A stretch of 64,000 bases of DNA, from assembly GCF_000282455.1 (NCBI RefSeq), contig NZ_AKJG01000039.1, forward strand, positions 62,001-126,000, written 5' to 3'. The notes under the pieces are model-generated. The model was not told the DNA's origin. It worked only from the letters and a program-made list of their open reading frames with translations, and made no database searches. This DNA comes from Pseudomonas sp. GM74 (GTDB lineage: Bacteria; Pseudomonadota; Gammaproteobacteria; Pseudomonadales; Pseudomonadaceae). This document shows, piece after piece, positions 35,086 through 44,154 of the stretch (its first letter is position 1; each line of letters starts with the position of its first letter). Both the position numbers and the translations under genes were made by a program.

Positions 35086-36677
35086 TCCTGCAACAGCGTG
35101 CCAGGGTTCAGTCGCCCGGCCGGATCGAAATGCCGACTCAGAGCCTGCAGGGTGTCCATCGCCAGCGCGCCCTTCTCCCGCAACAGGTACGGCGCGTGAT
35201 CCTTGCCCACGCCATGCTGGTGGCTGATGGTGCCTTGGTTATCGACGATGGTCTGGCTGGCTGCCTGTTTGAGTGCCTGCCAGCGCGCCAGGGTGGCGGG
35301 GTAGTCCGCCGCCGGGCGAAACACATAGGTGGTGTAGATGCTCGACCCTTCGCCGTAGACATGGGAAAGGTGGGTGAAGACATGCACCCGCTCGCCTTCG
35401 GCAGCCAAGGCGTCGCGCAGGCTGTTTTCGATCAGCGTGAGCAGGTTGTCGACGTTGCTCCAGTCAGTGGCCGTTTCCAGGGTGTCCACCACGTAACCTG
35501 CGTTCCACAGGTTTTCCCGCAGGTAGGGAAAACGAAAACGGTTCTGCGCCCACTTCTTGCCAAGCAAGGTGCCGGTAAACACGCCGCCGAACGCCTTGAG
35601 GTGCTGCCGGGCCTGACGCAGGGACAACGAATTTTGCCGACGGTTGCCGGTCACACCGAACGTCAGCAGGCATTTACCCTCACCGGCGCCGCGCAGGGCC
35701 AGGTACTTTTCCAGCCAGGCGATCTGCTGCGGGTGACCGGCCAGCGCCAGCTGGGTTTCGGTTTCCACCGCGTTGGACAGACGCAGCATCGACAGCGGCA
35801 CCCGCGCCTGGGCCAACTGGCGAATGGCTTGCAGCGCCCTGGGCCAATCGGGCAGAAACACCCCATAGAAGCGCTCGTCGGCGGGCAGTGCGCTGACCCG
35901 CACCTTCACCTCGGAAATGATCCCGAAACGGCCCTCACAGCCCAACACCACCTCGCGCAGATCAGGCCCGGCCGCCGAGGCCGGAAAGGAAGCGATTTCC
36001 AAAGGTCCGGCAAAGGTTTCCAGGGTCCCGCCAGCGAACAGTTGCTCGATTCGCCCATAGCGCAGCGACTGCTGGCCACTGGAGCGGCTGGCGACCCAGC
36101 CACCCAGGGTCGACAGTTCCCACGACTGCGGGAAATGCCCCAGGGTGTAACCCCGGGCGCGCAACTGACTTTCCACCTGCGGTCCACTGGTGCCGGGGCC
36201 GAAGGTGGCCAGCAGACTCTCTTCGTCGAGGTCCAGCAGGCGATTCATGCGGGCCAGGGAAACCGTCACCACCGGCCGCGCGGAACTCGGCGGATTGATG
36301 TGACCGGCCACCGAGGTGCCGCCGCCATAGGGAATCAGACACAGGTCCTGTTCATGGGCGAGCAGCAGTAAACGGCGAATCTGTTCAGCGCTCACGGGAT
36401 AGGCCACGGCGTCGGGGTAATTTCCCAGCTCGCCCTCACGCAACGCCAGCCAGTCCGGCAGGCTCTGGCCCCGGGCATGCAGCAAACGATCATGGGCATC
36501 CACGCTGTACAGGAAGTGTGGCTGCAACCGCGATGGAGGTACGCGGGCCAAAGCCGTCTCAAGCGTCGCGTCGGGCAGCGCTCGACCGTCACCCACCCGC
36601 CGGGCGAGAAAACTCGCGCCCTGGGCCGGCAGTTCGACCACCGTGGTTGCATCTCCCCAGCCGTTCCAGCGTCGCAT
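35082..36677 (-). CDS. FAD-linked oxidase, alkyl-DHAP-synthase-like
   Basis: 531 residues. FAD-binding PCMH domain with LIPYGGGTSVAGHINPP (near 110-126), SWELSTLGGWVASRSSGQQS and a C-terminal FAD-oxidase part ending NQGTISHQHGVGKDH...FDPAGRLNPGTLL, the pattern of alkyldihydroxyacetonephosphate synthase and related oxidases. First gene of the minus-strand operon and transcribed away from the AraC regulator at 36888. It may oxidise an ether or glycerol derivative; the true reaction is unknown. Confidence 0.87.
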   Translation of the reverse strand: MRRWNGWGDATTVVELPAQGASFLARRVGDGRALPDATLETALARVPPSRLQPHFLYSVDAHDRLLHARGQSLPDWLALREGELGNYPDAVAYPVSAEQIRRLLLLAHEQDLCLIPYGGGTSVAGHINPPSSARPVVTVSLARMNRLLDLDEESLLATFGPGTSGPQVESQLRARGYTLGHFPQSWELSTLGGWVASRSSGQQSLRYGRIEQLFAGGTLETFAGPLEIASFPASAAGPDLREVVLGCEGRFGIISEVKVRVSALPADERFYGVFLPDWPRALQAIRQLAQARVPLSMLRLSNAVETETQLALAGHPQQIAWLEKYLALRGAGEGKCLLTFGVTGNRRQNSLSLRQARQHLKAFGGVFTGTLLGKKWAQNRFRFPYLRENLWNAGYVVDTLETATDWSNVDNLLTLIENSLRDALAAEGERVHVFTHLSHVYGEGSSIYTTYVFRPAADYPATLARWQALKQAASQTIVDNQGTISHQHGVGKDHAPYLLREKGALAMDTLQALSRHFDPAGRLNPGTLLQE

Positions 36678-36887
36678 GCGTGTGTCCTTTTGCGGTTCTG
36701 ATCAGTGATATTTCAGGCCCCCATACTAGTCAGCCGCCGGAAAGTGTCACGGTCGCATCGGGCCAGTTCGAGTAGCCAATTGAGTCAAACGTCGCGCAGG
36801 CGTCAGCCATTTACTTTAGCCGTGGTTTCAAATTACCTTTCAGGGCATTCATCCGCGCACGCGGGCCTTGATCAAAGGAATACGATC
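36678..36887. promoter_or_regulatory. Divergent promoter region for the lipid/glycerol operon
   Basis: 210 bases between the FAD oxidase (minus) and the AraC regulator (plus). It must hold the promoters for both; no perfect -10/-35 pair stands out by eye. The regulator may bind here. Confidence 0.5.
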
Positions 36888-37916
36888 ATGCAATCCCTGG
36901 GCTTCACTTCCGTTCCGCCGCTGCTCAAGTACCTGCGTCATGCCGAACAACTGGGCATGGCCATCGAGCCTGCGTTGGCGGCTGCCGGGTTGCAGGCACA
37001 GCAATTGAGCGACAACAGCCTGCGGTTGCCCGGTGAAGCCCATGAACGGCTGCTCGATTATTTCTGCGAACACTCGGGCGATCCGTTGTTCGGTCTCAAC
37101 GCCGCGCGTTTTGTGTTGCCCAACTCCTGGAGCGTGCTGGGTTACATCACCATGAACTGCGCGACACTGGGCGATGCGATGAGCCGCATCATGCCGTTCG
37201 AAAAACTGGTAGGAGACATGGGCGTCAGCCGCGCCGAGGTGCAAGGCAGCGACGTACACCTGATCTGGACCTGCCGCCATCAACGCCCGCGAATTCGCCG
37301 GCACCTGGTGGAAAACGTGCTCGGCTCCTGGCTGCAATACGCGCGCTGGATCGCCGACACGCAAATGTCGCCGGCCGCCGTCTGGCTGGAACATGCCTGT
37401 CCGGCCGACACAACGCTGGCAGAGTACGAGCAGATCTTCGACTGCCCGGTACTGTTCGACCAGCCTTATTCAGCGCTGATTGTCCCGTTGCCGTATTTGC
37501 AGTTGCCATTGCGCCAGGCCGATGCGCAATTGCTGCGCACGCTGGAAGAACATGCCCAGGGATTGATGGCCACACTGGAGGACGCATCGCTGGAACAGCG
37601 GGTCAAAAGCATCCTGCGCCAGTTGCTCAAGGAAGGCCTGCCACGCAAGGAGCAGGTGGCCGAGCATCTCGCCGTGTCCGTGCGCACGCTGCAACGCCAG
37701 CTGCATCAGGCCGGTACGTCGTACCAGCAGATCCTCGATGACCTGCGCCAGGAACTGGCCGAGCATTACCTGCTCAACAGCACCCTGCCGATTCAGGACA
37801 TCGCCCAATACCTGGGTTTCACCGAACCCCGTTCGTTTCACCGCACGTTCAAAAGCCGGCGCGGGATGCCGCCGGGTGAGTTTCGCCAAACCCACCGGGT
37901 GCCGAACGAAGGCTGA
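36888..37916 (+). CDS. AraC-family transcriptional regulator
   Basis: 342 residues from ATG 36888, preceded by AAGGAA. N-terminal 200 residues form the arabinose-binding-like ligand domain seen in OruR/ArgR-type regulators (GDPLFGLNAARFVLPNSW). C-terminal double helix-turn-helix: VAEHLAVSVRTLQRQLHQAG and IQDIAQYLGFTEPRSFHRTF, the AraC signature. Divergent from the adjoining seven-gene lipid/glycerol set, which it probably activates when the substrate is present. Confidence 0.92.
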   Translation: MQSLGFTSVPPLLKYLRHAEQLGMAIEPALAAAGLQAQQLSDNSLRLPGEAHERLLDYFCEHSGDPLFGLNAARFVLPNSWSVLGYITMNCATLGDAMSRIMPFEKLVGDMGVSRAEVQGSDVHLIWTCRHQRPRIRRHLVENVLGSWLQYARWIADTQMSPAAVWLEHACPADTTLAEYEQIFDCPVLFDQPYSALIVPLPYLQLPLRQADAQLLRTLEEHAQGLMATLEDASLEQRVKSILRQLLKEGLPRKEQVAEHLAVSVRTLQRQLHQAGTSYQQILDDLRQELAEHYLLNSTLPIQDIAQYLGFTEPRSFHRTFKSRRGMPPGEFRQTHRVPNEG

Positions 37917-37928
37917 AGGGTTGAAGGT

Positions 37929-38297
37929 TCAGAGACTGATCGCGTTGGTGAACACCAAGCGATTGCCGAACGGGTCGGCGATGGTCATGTCCTGGCTGCC
38001 CCAGGGCATGGCCTGAATCTGCGGATGGGAAAACCTGTATTCCCTGGCCAACAGTTGCTGCTGAAACTGCTCCAGCTCATCCGTCTCGATCCGCAGCGCA
38101 GAACCCGGTGCGCTGTCGCCATGGTGTTCGGACAAATGCAGCACACAATCGCCACGGGAGATTTGCAGGTACAGCGGGAAATCCGCTTCAAGTCGATGTT
38201 GCCAGTCGATCTTGAAACCGAGGAAGTCGACGTAGAACTCCACGGCCTTGGCTTCGTCGAAAATACGCAGGACCGGAGTGGTTTTGCCGAAGCTCAT
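37929..38297 (-). CDS. VOC-family (glyoxalase/bleomycin-resistance) protein
   Basis: 122 residues of the vicinal-oxygen-chelate fold: one beta-alpha-beta-beta-beta half with TTPVLRIFDEAKAVEFYVDFLGF, then HLSEHHGDSAPGSALRIET and the closing TIADPFGNRLVFTN block. Metal ligands may be the His and Glu of these blocks. Many such proteins bind bleomycin-like drugs or isomerise small thiols; the function here is not known. It lies tail-to-tail with the AraC gene. Confidence 0.88.
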   Translation of the reverse strand: MSFGKTTPVLRIFDEAKAVEFYVDFLGFKIDWQHRLEADFPLYLQISRGDCVLHLSEHHGDSAPGSALRIETDELEQFQQQLLAREYRFSHPQIQAMPWGSQDMTIADPFGNRLVFTNAISL

Positions 38298-38322
38298 CGG
38301 GTTGCTCCCAGACGATGAAAGA

Positions 38323-38425
38323 CCTGTAGGAGCGAGCTGGCTCGCGATGGTCGTTAACGATCACGCGTTTTGACTGGCTAAACGCGGCGCCTTTGACTCC
38401 ATCGCGAGCAGACTCGCTCCTACAT
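38323..38425. repeat. REP pair, variant type
   Basis: CCTGTAGGAGCGAGCTGGCTCGCGATGG and inverted CATCGCGAGCAGACTCGCTCCTACA around a 50-base spacer; here TAGGAGCG replaces the usual TGGGAGCG core. Confidence 0.8.
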
Positions 38426-38526
38426 GATTGAACAACAATGGTAGTCGGATTTGATGTCAGTCCTTCGGCGCGGAAACGCCATTCTTTAATCTCAAAATGC
38501 CATCACTGTGACGCAGTCCTCGAAAC

Positions 38527-39984
38527 TCACTGAAAACCCGTGCGCAAATCCCCTTCCCGGGCCAGGAACCGCCCTTCCCTGCGCCCGTTGGCCTGGCCAT
38601 CGCGGTAGCTCAACACACCGTTGATCCATACGCCCTCAATGCCTTGTGCCGCCCGCTGCGGATCGTTGAAGTCGGCAACATCACGGATGGTCGCCGGATC
38701 GAACAACACCAGGTCGGCCCAATGGCCTTCGCGGATCTCACCGCGCCCCTTCAAACCGAAACGCGCCGCCGACAGCCCGGTCATCTTGTGCACGGCGGTG
38801 TGCAGTGGGAACAGTCCCACGTCACGGCTGAAATGTCCGAGTACCCGAGGGAATGCGCCCCACAGGCGTGGGTGCGGGAACGGATCTTCCGGCAAGCCGT
38901 CGGAGCCGACCATCGACAGCGGATGCGCGAGGATCCGGCGGACATCCGCCTCATCCATGCCGTAGTACACCGCTCCGGCCGGTTGCAGTTGGCGGGCGGC
39001 ATCGAGCAACGACAGATTCCATTCGGCGGCGATGTCCATCAGGTCGCGGCCGCCCATCTCCGGGTGCGGCGTCGACCAGGTGATGGTGATGCGGTGGGCA
39101 TCGGTCACTTGCTTGAGGTCCAGGGTCGAAGAGCTCGCGGCGTAGGGATAACAATCGCAACCCACCGGGTGGGTCTTCGCCGCCTGTTCGAGGGACGCCA
39201 GCAGCTGCGGACTACGCCCCCAGTTACCGGCACCGGCGCATTTGAGGTGGGAAATGATCACCGGGCTTTGCGCATGGCGACCGATCTTGAACGCCTCGTC
39301 CATGGCCTCCAGCACCGGTTCGAATTCGCTGCGTAAATGGGTGGTGTAGACCGCCCCGAACGCGGTCAGCTCTTCGGTCAGTTGCATCACTTCATCGGTG
39401 GATGCCGAGAAGGCGCTGGCATAGGCAAGGCCGGTGGACAGGCCCAAGGCGCCAGCCTTAAGGCTTTCGCGCAATTGCTCGCGCATCGCGCTGATTTCGT
39501 CTGCCGTGGCGGTGCGGAACAGATCGTCGAGGTGGTTGCTGCGCAACGCGGTATGGCCGACCAGCGCGGCGACGTTCAGCGTGGTGTTCGCCGCTTCGAC
39601 CGCCGCACGATAGTCGCGGAAGGTCGGATAAACGAATGCAGCGGCTGTGCCGAGCAGGTTCATCGGGTCCGGGGGATCACCGCGCAAACTCACCGGTGAA
39701 GCACTGATCCCGCAGTTGCCGACGATCACCGTTGTCACGCCCTGGCTGAGCTTGGGCAACATCTGCGGTTGACGAATGACCACGGTGTCGTCATGGGTGT
39801 GCACGTCGATGAAACCCGGCGCCAGCACATGGCCCTGTGCGTCGATTTCTTCGTTGGCACGGGCATCGCGCAAGTCGCCGATACGCTCGATGCGTCCGCT
39901 CAGAATCGCCACGTCGGCGGGGTAACCGGGGCTGTTGCTGCCGTCGATGATCAGGGCGTTGCGAATCAGCGTGTCGTACTGCAT
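38527..39984 (-). CDS. N-acyl-D-amino-acid deacylase (D-aminoacylase)
   Basis: 485-residue amidohydrolase. N-terminal composite-domain block YDTLIRNALIIDGSNSPGYP, metal site FIDVHTHDD (near 62-70), further ligands in TTVIVGNCGIS and HLKCAGAGNWG and the catalytic Asp in SMVGSDGLPEDPFPHPR. It hydrolyses N-acyl-D-amino acids to the free D-amino acid. ATG 39984 is preceded by GGGAG and lies one base after the regulator stop, so it is co-transcribed with the RpiR and GntP genes. Confidence 0.92.
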   Translation of the reverse strand: MQYDTLIRNALIIDGSNSPGYPADVAILSGRIERIGDLRDARANEEIDAQGHVLAPGFIDVHTHDDTVVIRQPQMLPKLSQGVTTVIVGNCGISASPVSLRGDPPDPMNLLGTAAAFVYPTFRDYRAAVEAANTTLNVAALVGHTALRSNHLDDLFRTATADEISAMREQLRESLKAGALGLSTGLAYASAFSASTDEVMQLTEELTAFGAVYTTHLRSEFEPVLEAMDEAFKIGRHAQSPVIISHLKCAGAGNWGRSPQLLASLEQAAKTHPVGCDCYPYAASSSTLDLKQVTDAHRITITWSTPHPEMGGRDLMDIAAEWNLSLLDAARQLQPAGAVYYGMDEADVRRILAHPLSMVGSDGLPEDPFPHPRLWGAFPRVLGHFSRDVGLFPLHTAVHKMTGLSAARFGLKGRGEIREGHWADLVLFDPATIRDVADFNDPQRAAQGIEGVWINGVLSYRDGQANGRREGRFLAREGDLRTGFQ

Positions 39985-39985
39985 G

Positions 39986-40846
39986 TCAGTCTCCCAGCGG
40001 CAAGTGATCATCGCCGCCGCGGTATTCGTCGAGGGCGAGTTTGATCCGCCGCAGACGTTCTTGATTGTCTTCAGGGTTGGCCAAGGCCAGCTCGGTGGCG
40101 AGCACATCGATGGCCAGCAGCATGCCGTAACGCGCCGCCGTGGGTTTGTAGATGAACGAGGTTTCGGCGCTTTGCAGCGGCAGGACGATGTCAGCCAGTT
40201 GCGCCAGCGGCGAATCGCCGCGAGTGATGGCCAGGATGCGCGCGCCGTAGTTGCGCGCCAGCTCCACCGTTTCAATCAGTTCCGGGGTGATCCCGGTCAG
40301 TGAGCAGACAATCACCACCTGTTCGGCGCTGAGGCTGGCGGCGGTGACGCGCATCATCACTGCATCGTGGCACGCCGTGATCGGATAGCCCAGGCGTACC
40401 AGGCGCACTTGCAGTTCATCGCTGCACAGGGTCGAACAGCCGCCCATGCCGAAAGCATGAATCATCCGCGCCTTGCCCAGCAGTTTCACCGCATCGGCGA
40501 AACGCGACTCATCGAATGCGGCCAGGTGCTGGCGTAAGGTCGACTCGATGTCGCCCACGATCTGCCCGTAGAACGCCGACTGCTCGGGCGTGCCCGCCGG
40601 GTCGAGAAACCGGCTGCCGACGCCACTGGCCTGGGCCAACTGCAAGCGCAGGTCACGCAGGTCCTTACAGCCGACCGTACGGGCGAACCGCGACAGCGTG
40701 GCGCTGCTGACCTCCGCCCGCAGCGCCAGTTCATCGAGACTGGCGGAGGCGGCAAATCCTACGTCGTCGAGCATCAGACGGGCGATGCGTCCTTCACCGG
40801 CACTGAAGGAGTCCTGACGGGCGCGGATCTGGTAGAGGATGTCCAT
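39986..40846 (-). CDS. MurR/RpiR-family transcriptional regulator
   Basis: 286 residues. N-terminal RpiR helix-turn-helix (SLDELALRAEVSSATLSRFA, about 36-55, then GCKDLRDLRLQL) and a C-terminal SIS sugar-phosphate-binding domain (IHAFGMGGCSTLCSDELQV; VIVCSLTGITPELIETVELA). It probably senses a phosphosugar or muropeptide-related ligand and represses the neighbouring GntP/deacylase operon. It lies between the transporter and the deacylase on the same strand. Confidence 0.9.
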   Translation of the reverse strand: MDILYQIRARQDSFSAGEGRIARLMLDDVGFAASASLDELALRAEVSSATLSRFARTVGCKDLRDLRLQLAQASGVGSRFLDPAGTPEQSAFYGQIVGDIESTLRQHLAAFDESRFADAVKLLGKARMIHAFGMGGCSTLCSDELQVRLVRLGYPITACHDAVMMRVTAASLSAEQVVIVCSLTGITPELIETVELARNYGARILAITRGDSPLAQLADIVLPLQSAETSFIYKPTAARYGMLLAIDVLATELALANPEDNQERLRRIKLALDEYRGGDDHLPLGD

Positions 40847-40860
40847 GCAAACGGCTCCGG

Positions 40861-42210
40861 CTAAATCAGGTAAGAAAGGCCAACGGTCAGGCCGAAGGCA
40901 ACGACCGAGATCAACGTCTCGAGCACGGTCCAGGTCTTGAAGGTCTGGGTCACTGTCATGTTGAAGTATTCCTTGATCAACCAGAAACCGCCGTCGTTGA
41001 CGTGGGAAAAGATAACCGACCCGGCGCCCGTCGCCAGCACCAGCAACTCCGGATGGGGATAACCCAGACCAATGGCCACCGGTGCGACCACGCCTGAAGC
41101 GGTGGTCATGGCCACAGTGGCAGAACCGGTGGCGATGCGCATCAACGCAGCAAACAGCCAGCCCATCAACAGCGGCGACAGATGAAACTCGTGGGCCAGG
41201 CCAACGATCTGGTCGGTGACGCCGGCATCCACCAGAATCCGGTTCAGGCCACCACCAGCGCCCACCAGCAGGGTGATGCTCGCGGTCGGCGCCAGGCATT
41301 CGTTGGTGAATTTGAGGATCGATTCGCGGTTGAAGCCCTGGGCCAGGCCGAGGGTCCAGAAGCTCAGCAATGTGGCCAGCAACAGCGCGATCACCGAGTT
41401 GCCGATGAACAGCAGGAACTGGTTGAAACCACTGCCCGGCGTGGAAATCAGATTGGCCCAGCCGCCGATCAGCATCAGCACCACCGGCAGCAGGATGGTC
41501 GCCATGGTGATGCCAAACCCTGGCAGGCTGTCACGCGGTTCACGCTCAAGGAACTGACGTTCCAGCGGGTTTTCCGCCGGCAACTGAATGCGCGGCACGA
41601 TGAACTTTGCGTACAGGGGACCGGCAATGATCGCAGTCGGAATGCCGATCAGGATCGCATACATCAAGGTCTGCCCCACCGACGCCTGATACACCTGCAC
41701 CGCCAGCATCGCCGCCGGGTGCGGTGGAACCAGCGCATGCACCACCGAAAGTCCGGCGACCATCGGCAAGCCGACCATCAGGATCGACACGCCCACCCGC
41801 CGCGCCACGGTAAAGGCAATCGGCACCAGCAAGACGAAACCGACTTCGAAGAACAGCGGCAGCCCCACCAGAAACGCGATGGTCACCATCGCCCAATGCG
41901 CGTTCTTCTCGCCAAAGCGGTCGATCAAGGTCCGCGCCACCTGCTCGGCGCCGCCGGACTCGGCCATCATCTTGCCGAGCATGGTGCCCAGCGCCACCAC
42001 CAGTGCGATGTGCCCCAGGGTTTTGCCGACACCGGCCTCGTACGCCCCCACCACACCGGACGGCGGCATGCCCGCCACCAGCGCCAGGCCGATGGAAATC
42101 AGGGTGATGACAATGAACGGGTTGAGCCGGTAACGGGCGATCAGAACGATCAGTGCAATGATGGCGATGGCGGCATACACCAGCAGCCAATAGCCGAAGG
42201 AAAGGGTCAT
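40861..42210 (-). CDS. GntP-family gluconate/acid:H+ symporter
   Basis: 449 residues from ATG 42210 with GAGGAG before it. Twelve or so hydrophobic segments; family blocks GTMLGKMMAESGGAEQVA, MVGLPMVAGLSVVHALVPPHP and ATGSATVAMTTASGVVAP are clear. GntP carriers import gluconate and related acids. Beside a D-aminoacylase gene the substrate could instead be an acyl-D-amino acid or D-amino acid, an inference from context. First gene of the operon with rpiR and the deacylase. Confidence 0.88.
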   Translation of the reverse strand: MTLSFGYWLLVYAAIAIIALIVLIARYRLNPFIVITLISIGLALVAGMPPSGVVGAYEAGVGKTLGHIALVVALGTMLGKMMAESGGAEQVARTLIDRFGEKNAHWAMVTIAFLVGLPLFFEVGFVLLVPIAFTVARRVGVSILMVGLPMVAGLSVVHALVPPHPAAMLAVQVYQASVGQTLMYAILIGIPTAIIAGPLYAKFIVPRIQLPAENPLERQFLEREPRDSLPGFGITMATILLPVVLMLIGGWANLISTPGSGFNQFLLFIGNSVIALLLATLLSFWTLGLAQGFNRESILKFTNECLAPTASITLLVGAGGGLNRILVDAGVTDQIVGLAHEFHLSPLLMGWLFAALMRIATGSATVAMTTASGVVAPVAIGLGYPHPELLVLATGAGSVIFSHVNDGGFWLIKEYFNMTVTQTFKTWTVLETLISVVAFGLTVGLSYLI

Positions 42211-42300
42211 GCGGTACTCCTCGAGAGGGTCACGTCGAAATATTTGTGAAACTCTTAAAACATTTCGAGGCGCGATTATCAAACGAGGTGAAAGTAATTT

Positions 42301-42340
42301 TCGTGCAGAGGTAAGGGGTGTCGTACAGAGGTATGGCGTG
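42301..42340 (+). repeat. 20-bp tandem repeat upstream of the GntP gene
   Basis: Two adjoining 20-base units, TCGTGCAGAGGTAAGGGGTG and TCGTACAGAGGTATGGCGTG, 17 of 20 identical, followed by TCGCGAATTATG. They lie 90-130 bases upstream of the GntP start and may be operator half-sites for the RpiR regulator, an inference. Confidence 0.55.
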
Positions 42341-42430
42341 TCGCGAATTATGAAAGTCGGCTGTGTGAATTTTCATCGCCGACAGATCGATCTTTCCCCG
42401 CTCAGCGTGGGAAAGATCGAATGACTGACC

Positions 42431-43876
42431 TCAGTCGTGCTGCATCCGGGCGCGCTTGAGCAATTTCTTGCAACGCTCGGACAAGTGCAGCACCCGCAAG
42501 TGCTTGCCGGCCTTGGCGTAGCGCTCGCGCAAGGTGCCCAGCGCGGCGATGGCCGAGTAGTCGACAAAACTCAGGTGACGGCAATCCAGGGTCACTTGCG
42601 CCGGGTCGTTGGCCGGATCGAACTGATTGAGAAAGGGTGTGGTCGAGGCGAAGAACAGCGTGCCATGCACTCGGTACAGCTTGCTGCCGTCGTTCTCCAG
42701 GTGACTGTCGGCATACAGCTGGCGGGCCTGCTGCCAGGCAAAATTCAGCGCCGCAATGATGATGCCGCAAAGCACCGCGGTGGCCAGATCGGTGAAAACG
42801 GTAATCACCGTCACCGCGATGATCACCAGCACGTCGTTGAGCGGTACCTTGTTCAGCACCCGCAACGAGGCCCAGGCGAAGGTCTGTTGCGACACCACGA
42901 ACATCACCCCGACCAGCGCGGCCAATGGAATGCGCTCGATCAGCGGCGACAGAAACAGGATGAACAGCAGGACCGACACTCCGGCCACCACCCCGGACAA
43001 GCGCCCGCGCCCGCCGGAACTGAGGTTGATCACGGTCTGGCCGATCATGGCGCAACCGCCCATGCCGCCGAATGCACCGGACACCACATTCGCCGCCCCC
43101 AGCGCCACGCACTCACGATCCGGGTAGCCACGGCTCTCGGTGATTTCGTCGGTGAGGTTGAGGGTCAACAGGGTTTCCAGCAACCCGACCAGCGCCATCA
43201 GGATCGCGTAGGGCGCGATGATGCGCAGGGTGTCCAGATTCCACGCAATGTCCGGCAGCGCCAGCGTCGGCAAGCCACCGGCAATGTGCGCCATGTCGCC
43301 CAGGGTGCGGGTCGGCAAGCCAAGCAGATACACCGCCAGGCCCACACCGAGAATCGCCACCAGCGCCGGCGGCACGGTGCGGGTCAGGCGCGGCAGCACG
43401 TAGACAATGGCCATGGTCACCGCGACCAGGCCAAGCATCATGTACAGCGGCGTACCGCTCAACCAGGCCTCACCGTTCTTGAAGTGCTCCATTTGCGCCA
43501 GGGCAATGATGATCGCCAGGCCGTTGACGAAGCCGAGCATCACCGGGTGCGGCACCATACGCACCAGTTTGCCGAGCTTGAGCAGCCCGAACGCCATCAT
43601 GATCAACCCGCCCAGCAACACCGTGGCCAGCAAGTACTGCACGCCGTGTTGCACCACCAGCGCGACGATCACCACGGCCATCGAGCCGGCCGCGCCGGAC
43701 ACCATGCCCGGTCGCCCGCCGAACAGCGCGGTCAGGGTGCAGATGATGAATGCGCCATAGAGCCCCATCAGCGGATTGAGGTGGGCCACCAGGGCGAAAG
43801 CGATGCACTCGGGCAACAGAGCGAAGGACGTGGTAAGTCCGGCCAGGACATCGGCGCGTAGACGTTTTGCTTTCAT
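42431..43876 (-). CDS. SulP-family anion transporter
   Basis: 481 residues from ATG 43876 (an upstream GTG is rejected). About ten to twelve hydrophobic segments, with LAGLTTSFALLPECIAFALV, FGGRPGMVSGAAGSMAVVIV and GGMGGCAMIGQTVINLSSGG typical of the transport domain, then a C-terminal STAS domain (VTLDCRHLSFVDYSAIAALG). SulP carriers move sulfate, bicarbonate or dicarboxylates; the ion cannot be told. Transcribed away from the REP cluster, alone. Confidence 0.9.
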   Translation of the reverse strand: MKAKRLRADVLAGLTTSFALLPECIAFALVAHLNPLMGLYGAFIICTLTALFGGRPGMVSGAAGSMAVVIVALVVQHGVQYLLATVLLGGLIMMAFGLLKLGKLVRMVPHPVMLGFVNGLAIIIALAQMEHFKNGEAWLSGTPLYMMLGLVAVTMAIVYVLPRLTRTVPPALVAILGVGLAVYLLGLPTRTLGDMAHIAGGLPTLALPDIAWNLDTLRIIAPYAILMALVGLLETLLTLNLTDEITESRGYPDRECVALGAANVVSGAFGGMGGCAMIGQTVINLSSGGRGRLSGVVAGVSVLLFILFLSPLIERIPLAALVGVMFVVSQQTFAWASLRVLNKVPLNDVLVIIAVTVITVFTDLATAVLCGIIIAALNFAWQQARQLYADSHLENDGSKLYRVHGTLFFASTTPFLNQFDPANDPAQVTLDCRHLSFVDYSAIAALGTLRERYAKAGKHLRVLHLSERCKKLLKRARMQHD

Positions 43877-43970
43877 GGGGAGATCGCACACAGGGGGGAG
43901 ACGAAAAAGAGTGTGCGGATGTTACGGAATCGAGGGCCGACCGGCCATCATCTGTGTCATCGAAAATGCC

Positions 43971-44126
43971 ATCGCGGGCAAGCCCGCTCCCACAGGTACT
44001 TTGCCGTTCACAAAATTATCGAACAACGCAGTAACTGTGGGAGCGGGCTTGCCCGCTCCCAAAGGTACTTTGCCGTTCACGAAATTATCGAACGACGCAG
44101 AAACTGTGGGAGCGGGCTTGCCCGCG
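43971..44126. repeat. REP palindromes with a 69-bp tandem duplication
   Basis: GCGGGCAAGCCCGCTCCCAC followed by two near-identical units that each begin GGTACTTTGCCGTTCAC and end in GTGGGAGCGGGCTTGCCCGC; the second starts 69 bases after the first (43995 and 44064). Three REP copies in 155 bases, in a gap between two genes. Confidence 0.85.
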
Positions 44127-44154
44127 AAGAACGATGACGCGGTCTAAAGCGAAC

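Noticed and set aside
42437-43861. 474-residue plus-strand frame
   Set aside because: Antisense to the SulP transporter; His/Gln/Arg-rich shadow.
43971-44126. Possible CRISPR-like array
   Set aside because: Units are REP palindromes with a 69-bp duplication, not regular repeats with unique spacers; no cas genes nearby.
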